NCBI GenBank assembly: GCA_009746045.1
Contig: RPFO01000164.1
Coordinates: 526,712-590,711 of the forward strand
DNA from: Mesostigma viride
Lineage: Eukaryota; Streptophyta; Mesostigmatophyceae; Mesostigmatales; Mesostigmataceae
Reading direction: 5' to 3'
Length of the DNA: 64,000 nucleotides
Shown here: positions 24,301 to 32,602 of the stretch, one piece after another
How positions within the stretch are numbered: position 1 is the stretch's first letter
How the letters are laid out: each line of letters starts with the position of its first letter
Notes under the pieces: model-generated
The model's input: the letters and a program-made list of their open reading frames with translations, nothing else
Told to the model about the DNA's origin: nothing
Databases searched by the model: none
Translations under genes and position numbers: made by a program

Positions 24301-27300
24301 AGGCGCGCAGCACGAGGCCGCCACTCTTCCCGGTGCTCATCTTGGCACCCTGCGACCGCGCAAACTTGGACTTGAGCACGGCAAGGAACAGGTTGATGAT
24401 GAAGAAGGGGCCTGCGGGGGGGGAGTATGCGTGTGCGTGTGTGTTTGCGTGTGTGCATGTGTGTGAGGGAGGGAGGGGAGGGGGAGGGGAAGGGGAGTGT
24501 GTCCAGGGGAGGCATGCTATACATGGCAAGAAAGGAAAACATGAGCATGAGCGGTTTGGCCTTAGCAGGCTGGCCACCCACAACTGATGGCCAAAGGATT
24601 GGCAGGCAATGTGCATATGACACGCGGCAGTAGGCGTGGAATGCCGCGGTCCAGACACTCAAACGGCACTGCCCATCACGGCGCGACTCCTAATTTTCCA
24701 AGAAAATCCGGCTACCTGCCAGCATCAACTAAACACAACATGATCTCTGCTAGCTGCTGCCGTGACCGCCGCGGTGACATACCGCAGAATATGAGGCAGA
24801 CAAAGTAGAGGTTAGTCCACTGCGTGCTCCAGTCGCCCACGCGGTACATGATGTCGGTCCACCCCTCCAGTGTGATGCACTGGAAGATGGTCAGCAGCGA
24901 GAGGAAGATGTTGTCGAACCCAATGATCGAATCGCCCATGAAGTGCGGGTGCTCCACGCACACGGTCGACGTGACAAGGTCGCGCGGGCAGTCGCGGTCA
25001 ATGCGGCACCCGAACTCGTCATCGTCGTACACAGGGATGGTGGTCCCGTTGAAGCGGCACTCAAAGTGGACGGCGGGCTGGAAGAGTTGGATGCCCCCGA
25101 TGGCAAACAGGAAGAGGAAGAAGAAGAGCAGGCCGACCACGGAGACCAGCAACGGGATGGCCTCGATGAACGCGGTCACCACGTTCTTGAGTGCGCGGAA
25201 GCGGGTGATCGTGCGCAGCGGGCGCAGGGCGCGCAGGGCGCGTAGAGCACGCAGGCCGCCCGTGCTCTCCGTGCTGCCTGGGATGAGCGACGTGTAGCTG
25301 AAGGTAGGGGTGCGGGGTGCGGGGGGGGGAAAGAGGTATGTGTGTGTGTGGGGGGGGGGGGAAGAGGTATGTAAGGGGGGGGGGGGGGGGGGGGAGGAGG
25401 ACGGGTTTGGGGAAACATGCCGCATGTAACGAGGTCAGAGAGAACAGGTGACGAGCGCGGGGCGAGACTGTCAGGACGCCGAGCAAGGGGTTGATGCCAA
25501 GCGGGGGGTGGATGTCTACTAGTTTGTTCCTGTGGACCGTGCATGGTTTGGTGTTCGTGCATGCGACACGGACGGAGGGAGTCGACTGGGTTGCGAACGA
25601 CAGGCGCCACAGATATTACCACGGTCAGGACCGGGAGTGTCCCCAGCAGATTGCAGACGGTGGTGGCCACATGCGATGGGAACGGATGCCTATCTATTAT
25701 CTGCAAGGAGCATGGAATGGCTGGTGCAGTCCGCCGGTGCAGGGAAGCGGGTGCAGTCAGCGAGACAAGAGATATCTATTATCTGCAAGGAGCATGGAAT
25801 GGCTGGTGCAGTCCGCCGGTGCAGGGAAGCGGGTGCAGTCAGCGAGACAAGAGAGACTCGCACTGGCATGGCAGAGAGGGCCACGCATGCAGCATTTACG
25901 TATACAACAATGCTTACAAAGAGAAGAGTCTACCAGCAGCATGCGGGGCCAATAGCCCCTACATGGGGCTCGCATGGGGGGTTGATGTGGCCCACAGCGT
26001 TCTAGCTGTTGATCCCATATCGTTCCATATTCCTGGCCGCCACACAATTGCCCCGAGCCCCCGCACATGCGCCCCCGACCAAACGTGTGTCAAGCGCTGG
26101 CCAGGCCACCCCGCGCGCACTGTGAAGAGGCCGAACACATTTCATGCTAGTCGCACCAGCACGATGACGAGGTGGAAACAAGTCCAGACACACATGTCCA
26201 AAGCGCGACTCACCCAACGAGCACGATGAAGAGGTCAAAAAGGTTCCAAGGGTTCTTCACGTAAGCCTTGAAGCTTTCGGCGCCCGCGATACGCAGGATG
26301 GCCTCGATCGTGAAGATGACGTTGAACGCCAGCTCGGTGTGGCTGTGAAACACACCGACAAGCCCAGACACAAGGAAGGCATTCACAAAGGCATGCCCGT
26401 AGGGAGGTTGCCATGAGCACGCACACAAAGGGAGGTTAGCCATAGAGGCATGCAAAGAGAGACCGTCGTGAGGGCGCAAACAGGGGGGTTGCCATAAGGG
26501 CGCACACAGGGAGGTAGCAACCATTGCACACACAGGCCAAACATACTACATTAGTTTGTATAGTAGTAAGGCTCCCATACGTGGCTGTTTAGTCATGGAG
26601 GCATACACACCAAGGCAACGAGCCCGCCATAGAGGTGGCAAGGGAGGCGGCTGTGGATGTAGCAAGGGAGGCGGCCGTGGAGGTGGCAAGGGAGGAGGCC
26701 GTGGAGGTGGCAAGGGAGGCGGCCGTGGAGGTGGCAAGGGAGGAGGCCGTGGAGGTGGCAAGGGAGGCGGCTGTGGATGTAGCAAGGGAGGCGGCCGTGG
26801 AGGTGGCAAGGGAGGCGGCCGTGGAGGTGGCAAGGAGGCGGCCGTGGAGGTAGCAAGCTACAACGTTCCCACACCCGATGGACCAGGGCGAAGGTTCCCT
26901 CGTGACATGTGGCAGGCGTCAGCTGCCGCAGATGGCCTAGGAGGCACGGCTGGGAGAGCACCTGTCTGGGACTGCTGGTGTGGTGCAAAGGTAGGATCCT
27001 TGGACGGTTGTCGCCATGGGCGGTTCTGACAGCATGAGGTACATGAGAATTATAAGATCCTTGCGGCTGGCACGGATCCCTCATGTTGCCTTGTGAGCTA
27101 CTGGTAGCAAGGCTGAGATATTGCCTGCGTGCCTGCCTGCCTGCCTGCTCGCTCAAGTATACCAGGCGCCCAGTGGTGGCGCCCTATGCCGGCACTAACC
27201 GCAGCGATCGCAGTCTCCGGCGTGGCTGTCCATGCCCACAACCACTTACCCAACAACTAGGCCTATTTGATTTATCATGCAAGTAATCAAACGCATGTCC

Positions 27301-29197
27301 CTGCTGGGAGGCCATGTAGCACCGTCCAGTGTGTTGGAGCCCTCTCCACAAATACAGCTGTGAAGGGTTGTCCTTAACTCCAAGTGCCAACTGGGGGCTG
27401 GGGTGTGCCCACAAGTGCACAAGGTTCTGTGAGGTCGTTACATCACAGGATTGATCTCCACGGGAGCCAAATCTAAACAAGAAGGGGGTGCCCACCAGTA
27501 CCCGGTTGTGGGGACACACACACGCCCCCCCCCCCCCCCAAGGCACACACATGCACACGCACACGCACACGCACACACACACACACATGCACATGTACGC
27601 ACGGCCTCGGCCACCGCCATGGACACAGCCACGGCCGCAGACGCCCGCGCCCACAGCCACGGCCACGGCCACGGCCACGGCCACGGCCACGGCCACGGCC
27701 ACGGCCACGGCCACGGCTACGGCCACAAGTCTGCCCACGTCCGCCCACATCCGCCCACGTCAGCCCACGTCCGCCCACGTCCGCCCACATCCGCCCACGA
27801 CTGCCTACGGCCTCCCACGGACTGCCACGGCCGCCCACGTCCGCCCACGTCCGCCCACGTCCGCCCATGTCCGCCCACGGCCCCCCACGGCCGCCCACGG
27901 CCGCCCACGACTGCCCACGGCCTCCCACGGACTGCCACGGCCGCCCACGGCCGCCCACGGCCGCCCACGGCCGCCCACGGCCGCCCACGGCCGCCCACGG
28001 CCGCCCACGGCCGCCCACGGCCGCCCACGGCCGCCCACGGCCCCCCACGGCCCCCCACGGCCCCCCACGGCCCCCCACGGCCCCCCACGGCCCCCCACGG
28101 CCCCCCATGCCCACCCATGCCCACCCGTCCACGATCACGCCCACGCCCATGCCCATGACACCCCGTGGCCTCTCACCCGATGTTCTTGTTGTATTGTGAT
28201 GAGTGGGGCCTCATCGGGTCGTACAGGGCCAGCGTGAAGCAGTTCGCCAGAATGATGATGATGATGAAGGCCTCAAAGTCGGCTGGGGGGGATGGGGGGG
28301 CAATGGGGGGGGGGGGGGGGGGGCCATGGGGGCGCCGAGGTGGGAACCGAGCGGCACAACCAGGGAACAGCCAGAGGGCAGGGAGGATGAAGGCAAGCCA
28401 GGCAAAGGGAGGCACGGGGACCAGGCAGGAGGCGGGGCCACACGGACCAGGAGGTGGTGGTGGTGGTGGTGGTGACTAGGACCAGGCAGGGGCCGGGGGG
28501 ATGAGGATAATGCAGGAGGCGGGGGGATGAGGAACAGGCAGGCGGAAGGGGGCACACAGCCGAGGAAAAGGAGCTCATGGAACCCGACCTTGTCCGAGCA
28601 GCCGTTTCTCCGTCATGATTTCCAGGGCTTGCCACGGGTGGCTGCTGTGCATCCATGTGTGTTACTATACACACATGTGCGTTATTATACACACATGCGC
28701 GCGATGTTGCCATGCACCTTTGTGCGTGCGTTATTATACACACATGTGCGCGATGTCGCCATGCACCTTTGTGCGTACTGTCTCACCATGCACACGTGTG
28801 CGCGATGTCATCATGCACATTTGTGCGTACTGTCACCATGCACACCAGTGCGCGATGTCATCATGCACCTGCATGCATCTTCTCGTCATCACATGTGCGC
28901 GCGATGAGCCCGGGCACCCTTGTGCGTGATGCTTCCACCCACCTGTGTTCGTAATGCTGCGTGCTGCCTTGGTGATCCACCGCAGCTCCGTCATCACCTC
29001 CCCTGCCAGGTGCTTGGCGCGCTGCTGTGCCACCTCCTGCGCAAACACCGCATCCTTGCGCGTCATGATCGCCGCGATACGGCTCATCATCTGACACAAG
29101 TTGGGGGGGGGCAGGGGGCGGGGGAGGGGGGGGGCATGAGGGACGGGGCAAAGTGGGGGTTGGGGGGGCGGGAGGGGCATTGGGGGCGGGGCAAAGT

Positions 29198-29238
<41 letters not shown>

Positions 29239-31086
29239 ATGTGTGTGTGTGTGTGTGAAGGGGAGGGTGGGTGGGGGAAGGGAGGGAAGAGTGGGGGTTG
29301 GGTGCGTTAGTAAGAGGGAAAGCGGAGACTGGAGAGGACACAGACTGCAGTATCACAGTGCAGGCAATAGATGCCCAGTGACCATCGGCACACACACATG
29401 GCTACAACTGGCTGGAAGATGTTACAAGTAGACTCTACACCCACGAGGCACTATCGAAAAGAAACAGTTGCCTGCACCAGCAGTAGCCACACCAGCATGC
29501 CCGGTGCACGAGGATAGCACTGTTAGAGGTAAAGGGGCTGGTTACAAAGATAGAGTGGCTGGTTTTACAGGTCAAGGGGGCGAGCGGGCAGGGGAGAGAG
29601 GGATGCTGGTCGGTTGTTTGGCCAGCGTGGAACCCAGCCTTGTGCCACGCCAGAGGCTTGAGTGGGCATATGGCGAGGCGAGCACCGATTAGCAGAACTT
29701 GGCGTGCTTGCCGCTTGCTGCTGGCCCCTAGGCAACTACGGGAGCCGTAACTAGGCCGTCCCAACGAGGAAAGCCTGCGTGCACGCCGCAGCATCTAGGG
29801 ACATGACCACTCTTCTGTTGGAAAACCTGCCGGATACATATATAAGCATATATATATAAGCAGGGACAGTGAGGGATGGATCCCTCATCGTCTCAGCAAC
29901 GCCCTCTGTGCCGGTGCGGCTACAGATGAGCAAAAATGAGGTGAGCCAATCATGCCTAGCAAATGCGGCACATGTGTGGCCAGGAAGGGGCATCTAGAAC
30001 AGGAAGAGGATCTCCCGGGCAAAGCTGAGAGAGATGATGATTCCTGTGACAATCTGGCCGCAGTATGGTATACAGGCACCCATTTATCATCTGGCCGGTA
30101 GCCTGCCAGCTATTGCAGCCCATCTACAAACACTGGCACATCTATGGGTACAAAGTCGCTCTACGTGGCTTACTACCCGGGGGGGGGGGGACAAAGAAAA
30201 AGTTTTTGGGGAGAAAAAGTATGATAGTTTGGGGGGCAATTCATTGCCGCCAATGCAATGGGTTACCTGTGCGTGCATGGCTAGCCATCACAACATGGGT
30301 TCTACAACTTGCACAAACATAACTCCTCGAAGGAGAAGGCTTGCTGAATTTGTGTGATCCACCGAAAGTAATCCATTTGTGTGATAATCCCTGGCCAGCC
30401 AAGGTCGCAGTGGCCAGCAAGCATGATCTTTCCGTGAATTTCGTTTGCATGTACGGCTGTGCATACATGGCTTCTCACCTGGCTTCATGGCTTCTTACCT
30501 TCTCCTCCTTTTCCTTCTGGAGCTTTTCCAGCAGTTCCTCCTGCACACCATCGCCTTCACCTTTCGCCTCATCAGCCACATCCGCAGCTTGTCTAGCAAC
30601 TTTCTCAACGGCAAGGCGTGTAATCATGACCATTGGCTTCATGCTCCTGTGGGCCGGAGAAGCTCCTACATCCTCCACCTCCTCGTCAATCAAAGGAATA
30701 TCGGCCAACCGTTCCTTCAACAAATCCGATGCCGCTTCCTCCTCCTCCTCAGTGCCTCGCCGCTGGCCTCCCGTCTGAACCCACATGGCCGTGTCGAATT
30801 GAGCATGATTGGCTCTTTCCGCCCTAATACCCTTCTCTTCCGGGTTCGCCAGCTTTGGTCGTGTGGCATCTTCCATGCCTTCATCATCAGTATCCTTAGA
30901 GCCTTCTGGCGAGTCTGGCAGCTCTGCAATCAGCTGCGCCTCTTCCTGCTCGACCTTTGCTCGAAAGCTCGGCGAACCCGCAGTACGTTCACCTTCCTCT
31001 ACCATTTCTGCATTGTCACGCGAGACTACCTCGGCAGGCCTGTCCGTCAACCCGGGCGCTGGCGCGCCCTGGTCCGTCGACATCAT
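9031..31086 (-). CDS. four-domain voltage-gated cation channel, Ca2+-channel-like alpha-1 subunit (3' end outside window)
   Basis: Predicted pore-forming subunit with four repeats of six transmembrane segments. Twenty exons read in consistent phase and give 2039 codons. Order: acidic cytoplasmic N-terminus (about 1-245), domain I (246-505), I-II linker, domain II (about 590-830), long II-III linker (about 830-1342), domain III (1343-1634), linker, domain IV (1676-1898), and a post-S6 region with a PPLGLGKNA motif typical of Cav C-termini. All four S4 segments carry Arg every third residue. Pore motifs are TLEGW, TMENW, TLDGY and TGETW, so the selectivity ring is E/E/D/E. Animal high-voltage Cav channels have EEEE, T-type EEDD and Nav DEKA. 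An in-frame TAG interrupts exon 13 (16468-16470) unless a downstream acceptor is used. The remaining C-terminus must lie left of the satellite. Domain assignment is firm; ion selectivity is inferred. The junction of exon 1 to exon 2 is the least certain. Confidence 0.9.
10191..10325 (-). CDS. channel exon 19: post-IVS6 EF-hand-like region
   Basis: 45 codons beginning [14 protein letters not shown], continuous with the LFTA end of IVS6 as in Cav channels (AVIxxNF), then [13 protein letters not shown]. Phase 0 at both ends. Confidence 0.88.
10959..11150 (-). repeat. triplicated exon 18 donor region (decoy 5' splice sites)
   Basis: The plus-strand string GCTCACCGCC with its flanks occurs at about 10976, 11056 and 11140. 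Read on the minus strand these are three copies of GGCG|GTGAGC spaced 84 and 80 bp. The exon-side copy is the donor used in the model. The middle copy would lengthen the exon by 84 nt with no stop (28 residues); the last would break the frame. Confidence 0.85.
11146..11394 (-). CDS. channel exon 18: domain IV pore and IVS6
   Basis: Starts [17 protein letters not shown]. The pore is [16 protein letters not shown] (filter Glu), and a turret pair CNHKLDNC is followed by IVS6 ([18 protein letters not shown]). The acceptor follows a run of about 15 C. The donor GCG|GTGAGC is duplicated downstream. Confidence 0.92.
12141..12470 (-). repeat. 65-bp minisatellite that includes the exon 17 donor
   Basis: CACGCCGAT recurs exactly every 65 bp (12141, 12206, 12271, 12336, 12401, 12466 for its second base). 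Each of the five rightmost units reads ATCGGCGTGCAG|GTGAGC on the minus strand (the second unit differs by one base next to it), i.e. the IGVQ codons plus a donor. The sixth, at 12141, has lost the donor. Donors other than the exon-side one add 65n nt and shift the frame or meet a stop. Confidence 0.93.
12462..12740 (-). CDS. channel exon 17: domain IV S3-S5
   Basis: 93 codons: [19 protein letters not shown] (S3), [18 protein letters not shown] (S4), and S5 ending YAYIGVQ at CAG|GTGAGC. The last 12 exon bases and this donor are duplicated four more times in the adjoining 65-bp repeat. Confidence 0.92.
13381..13840. repeat. 46-bp minisatellite, 10 units, in a channel intron
   Basis: Ten units with GCATCATGAATGCTTGC followed by a CTATCATCAC tract; they vary by single bases (CATATATCCAG or CATACACCCAG). 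It occupies the intron between the S1-S2 and S3-S5 exons of domain IV. Confidence 0.93.
13911..14051 (-). CDS. channel exon 16: domain IV S1-S2
   Basis: 47 codons, [16 protein letters not shown] (S1) and [15 protein letters not shown] (S2), phase 0 at both ends. The downstream intron is filled by a 46-bp minisatellite. Confidence 0.88.
14398..14520 (-). CDS. channel exon 15: III-IV linker
   Basis: 41 codons starting [15 protein letters not shown] and continuing [15 protein letters not shown]. There is no IFM-type hydrophobic inactivation triad, so the linker resembles Cav rather than Nav channels. Confidence 0.85.
14846..15076. repeat. polypurine GGGGA/GGGA tract
   Basis: About 230 bp of uninterrupted G/A on the plus strand, built of GGGGA and GGGA units; C/T on the transcribed minus strand. 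It lies in the intron before the III-IV linker exon and could form triplex or G-quadruplex structure. Confidence 0.95.
15241..15497 (-). CDS. channel exon 14: domain III filter and IIIS6
   Basis: The pore is [17 protein letters not shown], with Asp where animal high-voltage Cav channels have Glu. IIIS6 ([20 protein letters not shown]) follows. The exon ends in phase 0 at CAG|GTGAGG. Confidence 0.9.
15763..16204. repeat. 22-bp minisatellite, about 20 units
   Basis: Unit AAGGAAATGGCCCAACCCTAGC with one-base length variants. It fills the intron between exons 13 and 14 of the channel. Confidence 0.95.
16326..16482 (-). CDS. channel exon 13: domain III pore turret, with an in-frame TAG
   Basis: From the CAG acceptor at 16483-16485 the reading is LFKG, stop, [14 protein letters not shown]. 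Family members usually have LFKGKFYxC, so a Lys codon appears to have become TAG at 16468-16470. The TAG also forms a possible AG acceptor that would start the exon at 16467, still in phase, skipping LFKG and the stop. The rest ([19 protein letters not shown]) is an ordinary glycosylatable turret. The exon ends in phase 1. Confidence 0.8.
16971..17123 (-). CDS. channel exon 12: domain III S4-S5
   Basis: S4 is [18 protein letters not shown], with four spaced Arg. S5 ([16 protein letters not shown]) ends at CAG|GTGAGG. 51 codons, phase 0 at both ends. Confidence 0.88.
17903..18139 (-). CDS. channel exon 11: domain III S2-S3
   Basis: Encodes [18 protein letters not shown] (S2) and [16 protein letters not shown] (S3), ending KLDFFK at a GTGCGC donor, phase 0. 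Confidence 0.88.
18898..18969 (-). CDS. channel exon 10: domain III S1
   Basis: 24 codons, [20 protein letters not shown] followed by NCIQ, joining in frame to the exons on both sides (phase 0 at both ends). Confidence 0.87.
19790..21496 (-). CDS. channel exon 9: domain II filter, IIS6 and long II-III linker
   Basis: 569 codons. It opens with [11 protein letters not shown] (filter Glu) and IIS6 ([20 protein letters not shown]). A linker of about 500 residues with low-complexity features follows: repeated basic-Ser motifs ([27 protein letters not shown]), a duplicated [12 protein letters not shown] motif, a poly-Ala run and a very basic segment ([18 protein letters not shown]) near the end. 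Such linkers are usually regulatory; phosphorylation at the R/K-x-S sites is a guess. It ends in phase 0 at GTATGG. Confidence 0.9.
22025..22207 (-). CDS. channel exon 8: domain II S5 and pore entry
   Basis: 61 codons covering IIS5 ([20 protein letters not shown]) and the pore helix start (FNSLMLIFQ). Phase 0 at both ends. The upstream intron is mostly GGTC/GGGT microsatellite. Confidence 0.9.
22321..22800. repeat. GGTC then GGGT tetranucleotide microsatellite
   Basis: Roughly 92 GGTC units, interrupted only by a few substitutions, pass into about 18 GGGT units and a degenerate tail. It makes up most of the 606-bp intron between exons 7 and 8 and starts close to the donor at 22813. Long reading frames here are repeat artefacts. 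Confidence 0.97.
22814..23109 (-). CDS. channel exon 7: domain II S2-S4
   Basis: EYHGM after the IIS1 exon is characteristic of Cav channels. S2 ([17 protein letters not shown]), S3 ([15 protein letters not shown]) and S4 ([20 protein letters not shown]) follow. The exon ends in phase 0. Confidence 0.93.
23536..23940. repeat. 22-bp minisatellite, about 18 units
   Basis: Units of the form TGCATATGCTACATAGCACAAT with variants (ACAGTACAGC, ACTACATGGC). It lies in the intron between channel exons 6 and 7. Confidence 0.88.
24058..24411 (-). CDS. channel exon 6: end of IS6, I-II linker and IIS1
   Basis: Begins [16 protein letters not shown] (cytoplasmic end of IS6). A basic linker follows, and the exon ends with IIS1, [20 protein letters not shown]. 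The acceptor follows a C-rich tract. The exon ends in phase 1. Confidence 0.9.
24783..25297 (-). CDS. channel exon 5: domain I S4, S5, pore and start of S6
   Basis: S4 reads [20 protein letters not shown] with regular Arg spacing. S5 and a Cys-containing extracellular turret (ECRFNG ... [10 protein letters not shown]) follow. The pore is [16 protein letters not shown], with Glu as the filter residue, and then S6 begins. Confidence 0.93.
25691..25854. repeat. tandem duplication of 82 bp
   Basis: Two copies starting TATCTATTATCTGCAAGG at 25691 and 25773, essentially identical, inside the intron between channel exons 4 and 5. The identity suggests a recent event. Confidence 0.93.
26214..26342 (-). 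CDS. channel exon 4: domain I S2-S3
   Basis: Encodes [17 protein letters not shown] followed by [14 protein letters not shown]. These show the acidic S2 and S3 charge-transfer residues expected of a voltage sensor. Phase 2 at both ends. Confidence 0.88.
26630..26850. repeat. 24-bp GC-rich minisatellite
   Basis: About nine units of the type GGTGGCAAGGGAGGCGGCCG, alternating GGAGGC and GGAGGA variants, in the intron between channel exons 3 and 4. The unit is a multiple of 3, so it looks coding in several frames. Confidence 0.9.
27640..28125. repeat. GGCCAC hexamer run followed by a 10-bp CCGCCCACGG array
   Basis: About eleven GGCCAC units (27655-27724) pass into about 38 ten-bp units, first GTCCGCCCAC, then GGCCGCCCAC, then GGCCCCCCAC. 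Variants are ordered in blocks. It lies in the same intron as the 24-bp repeat, ending about 50 bp from the donor of exon 3. Confidence 0.93.
28177..28282 (-). CDS. channel exon 3: domain I S1
   Basis: Encodes [20 protein letters not shown], a classic IS1 helix of four-domain channels. The acceptor follows a long homopolymeric C tract. The exon ends in phase 2 at GTGAGA. Confidence 0.88.
28640..28925. repeat. degenerate minisatellite of TGTGCGCGATG / CATGCACC modules
   Basis: Repeated modules ACACATGTGCGCGATGT and CATGCACCTTTGTGCGT with variable spacing, in the intron between channel exons 2 and 3, ending just before the exon 2 donor. Confidence 0.75.
28943..29090 (-). CDS. channel exon 2: pre-IS1 cytoplasmic segment
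   Basis: Encodes a charged amphipathic stretch ([13 protein letters not shown] ... [14 protein letters not shown]) between a GTGTCAG acceptor and a GTGGGT donor, ending in phase 1. It joins in frame to the IS1 exon. Confidence 0.7.
29196..29258. repeat. GT dinucleotide microsatellite
   Basis: About 30 GT units with one CA interruption, upstream of channel exon 2 in transcript direction. Confidence 0.95.
29260..30498 (-). other. first channel intron, no further exon recognised
   Basis: 1.2 kb between the acidic N-terminal exon and the GT repeat before exon 2. A short hydrophobic frame near 30000-30060 ends in a stop and has no usable donor, so I do not call it an exon. Nothing else is recognisable. 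Confidence 0.5.
30499..31086 (-). CDS. channel exon 1: acidic N-terminal cytoplasmic domain
   Basis: 196 codons starting at a double ATG (MMST) and ending at a GTAAG donor in phase 0. It is rich in Glu and Asp, with an EEEEEAA run and a KLQKEKEEK charged helix, and has no transmembrane segment. I assign it to the channel because strand, donor and phase fit the next exon; an independent upstream gene is possible. Confidence 0.6.
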
Positions 31087-32498
31087 GTTCCCGAGGGAGG
31101 AACGCCTCTTAAGTCATACAAAATGCCCTCTTCATCATGAATTCCGTCATGCTGAGCATGGAATCATCACAGCATGCGAACCAATGGCATCTTTCAAAGC
31201 AGGACGGGAGCATGAAGGTTCCACCATGATAAGCTATGTTTGGCTCAGCGATTTTCTGAAGTGCTATGCTGCTAGCCTTTGGGCAATGTAGCAAGTATCA
31301 AACTAGGCAATTTACTCGCTTGGCTCCAAGTAAGAGCTCACTAGATTTATCCAAGCGCCATTGACATTTCCCACCTGCCGCAAAGTCGACATAGCACAAA
31401 AATGGCTACCGCGTGTGCGTACGCAATAATACTCGGTGACATACATATGCGATCTGTCAGGCGTGAGCCATTCCGCACACGCCTGTTGGGTAGCAGCGAA
31501 TTAATACTGCACTCGGGCTGCGTTGGAGAACCCTTGCGCGGCGTGGCCTGAAATAGAACGACGTGCCCAGGCAAAAGAGCGAGGCAACAGAGGACAAAAG
31601 AGCGTGGCACACCGCACACAGTGACCGCACTGCTTTACCTAACGATCTAAGATCTTCCCATGGGTTAATCAAATATACCCATTTACCCGGAAATAGTGTT
31701 GGCACCCCGATATTCCATAAGGCAGGACCAGTCGTTGGATCCACTATTAATAGCCTGACAGAGATACGGTAATTTAAGGCCGAGGGCCTAAAATGATACG
31801 GTAGTACTAGGGTACTATTAGACGTGTACGGTTGCATCATCGGATACGCCCGCGTTGCTAACAAGTAACAACGCCCAACGGTTTGGCTCGGCTTGGTGCT
31901 TCCCCCGTTACGGGCGACAGCACGAAGATGGTGCAAGCGTCATGGCGTCAATTACACCGTGTAATGTCACTGGGTATGGTAGCATTGGCCGGTATGGTAG
32001 CAGTGGCCGCTAGGAAACCGTGTGGTGCGGTCGGCATGCACCTGGTCTAATTCCCACCACAACAAGGCTGTCTCTGCAACAAGGGAAGGAAGCGGCAGCG
32101 CTGGCGAATTCACAATTGCCGTAGCTAACAGGCAGCTTTTTCGGCGGCGCATGAAGGGGGCCGTGCCACGTTAACATCTTATTTTTCTTTTCACTGCAAT
32201 TTTTTGCAGTTGAATCCCTTCGTTATCACAAACATTCCGCGATTGATCGGGTTTTAGCAACACTCCGGCTTCCTTTTGCCAGCCTCCTGTCACCCTCGTG
32301 TGGTAGGCTAGGTGAGCAACTCTGCATGTTTCCTTCACTCCGCGTCGATGATGTGGCCATTGTTGTGCTGTGATACTGGAAGGGTACCCACATGCTGCCT
32401 TTGTGAAAGCGCAGCTCTCTTTGCTAGGCTTCATGGGAGGGGCATTAACAAGATGTTGTCTTGCACGTTTGCCATGACTCCGCTTTGTCAGGTTCGTT
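31087..32498. other. intergenic region between divergent channel and TBP genes
   Basis: 1.4 kb separate the channel start (minus) from the TBP start (plus), so promoters for both should lie here. I see no convincing TATA box, CpG block, repeat array or conserved frame. Confidence 0.6.
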
Positions 32499-32602
32499 AT
32501 GGCGACGGCCTCGTCGGCATCAGCCATGACGGCCGTGGCAGCGGAAGGAAGCCAGCCGGTGGACCTGGCTAAGCACCCATCCGGGATTATTCCGACGCTT
32601 CA
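32499..32602 (+). CDS. TBP exon 1
   Basis: Encodes a 35-residue N-terminus ending HPSGIIPTL plus the first two bases of Gln. Donor CA|GTATCC, phase 2. The alternative ATG at 32526 would shorten it by nine residues. Confidence 0.88.

Noticed and set aside
26630-26850. Glycine-rich protein gene on the plus strand
   Set aside because: It coincides with a 24-bp repeat lying within a well supported channel intron; no start context or flanking coding sequence is seen.
29990-30079. Hydrophobic minus-strand segment ([20 protein letters not shown]) as an extra channel exon
   Set aside because: It ends in TAG and no donor is present in phase, while exon 1 joins exon 2 in frame without it.
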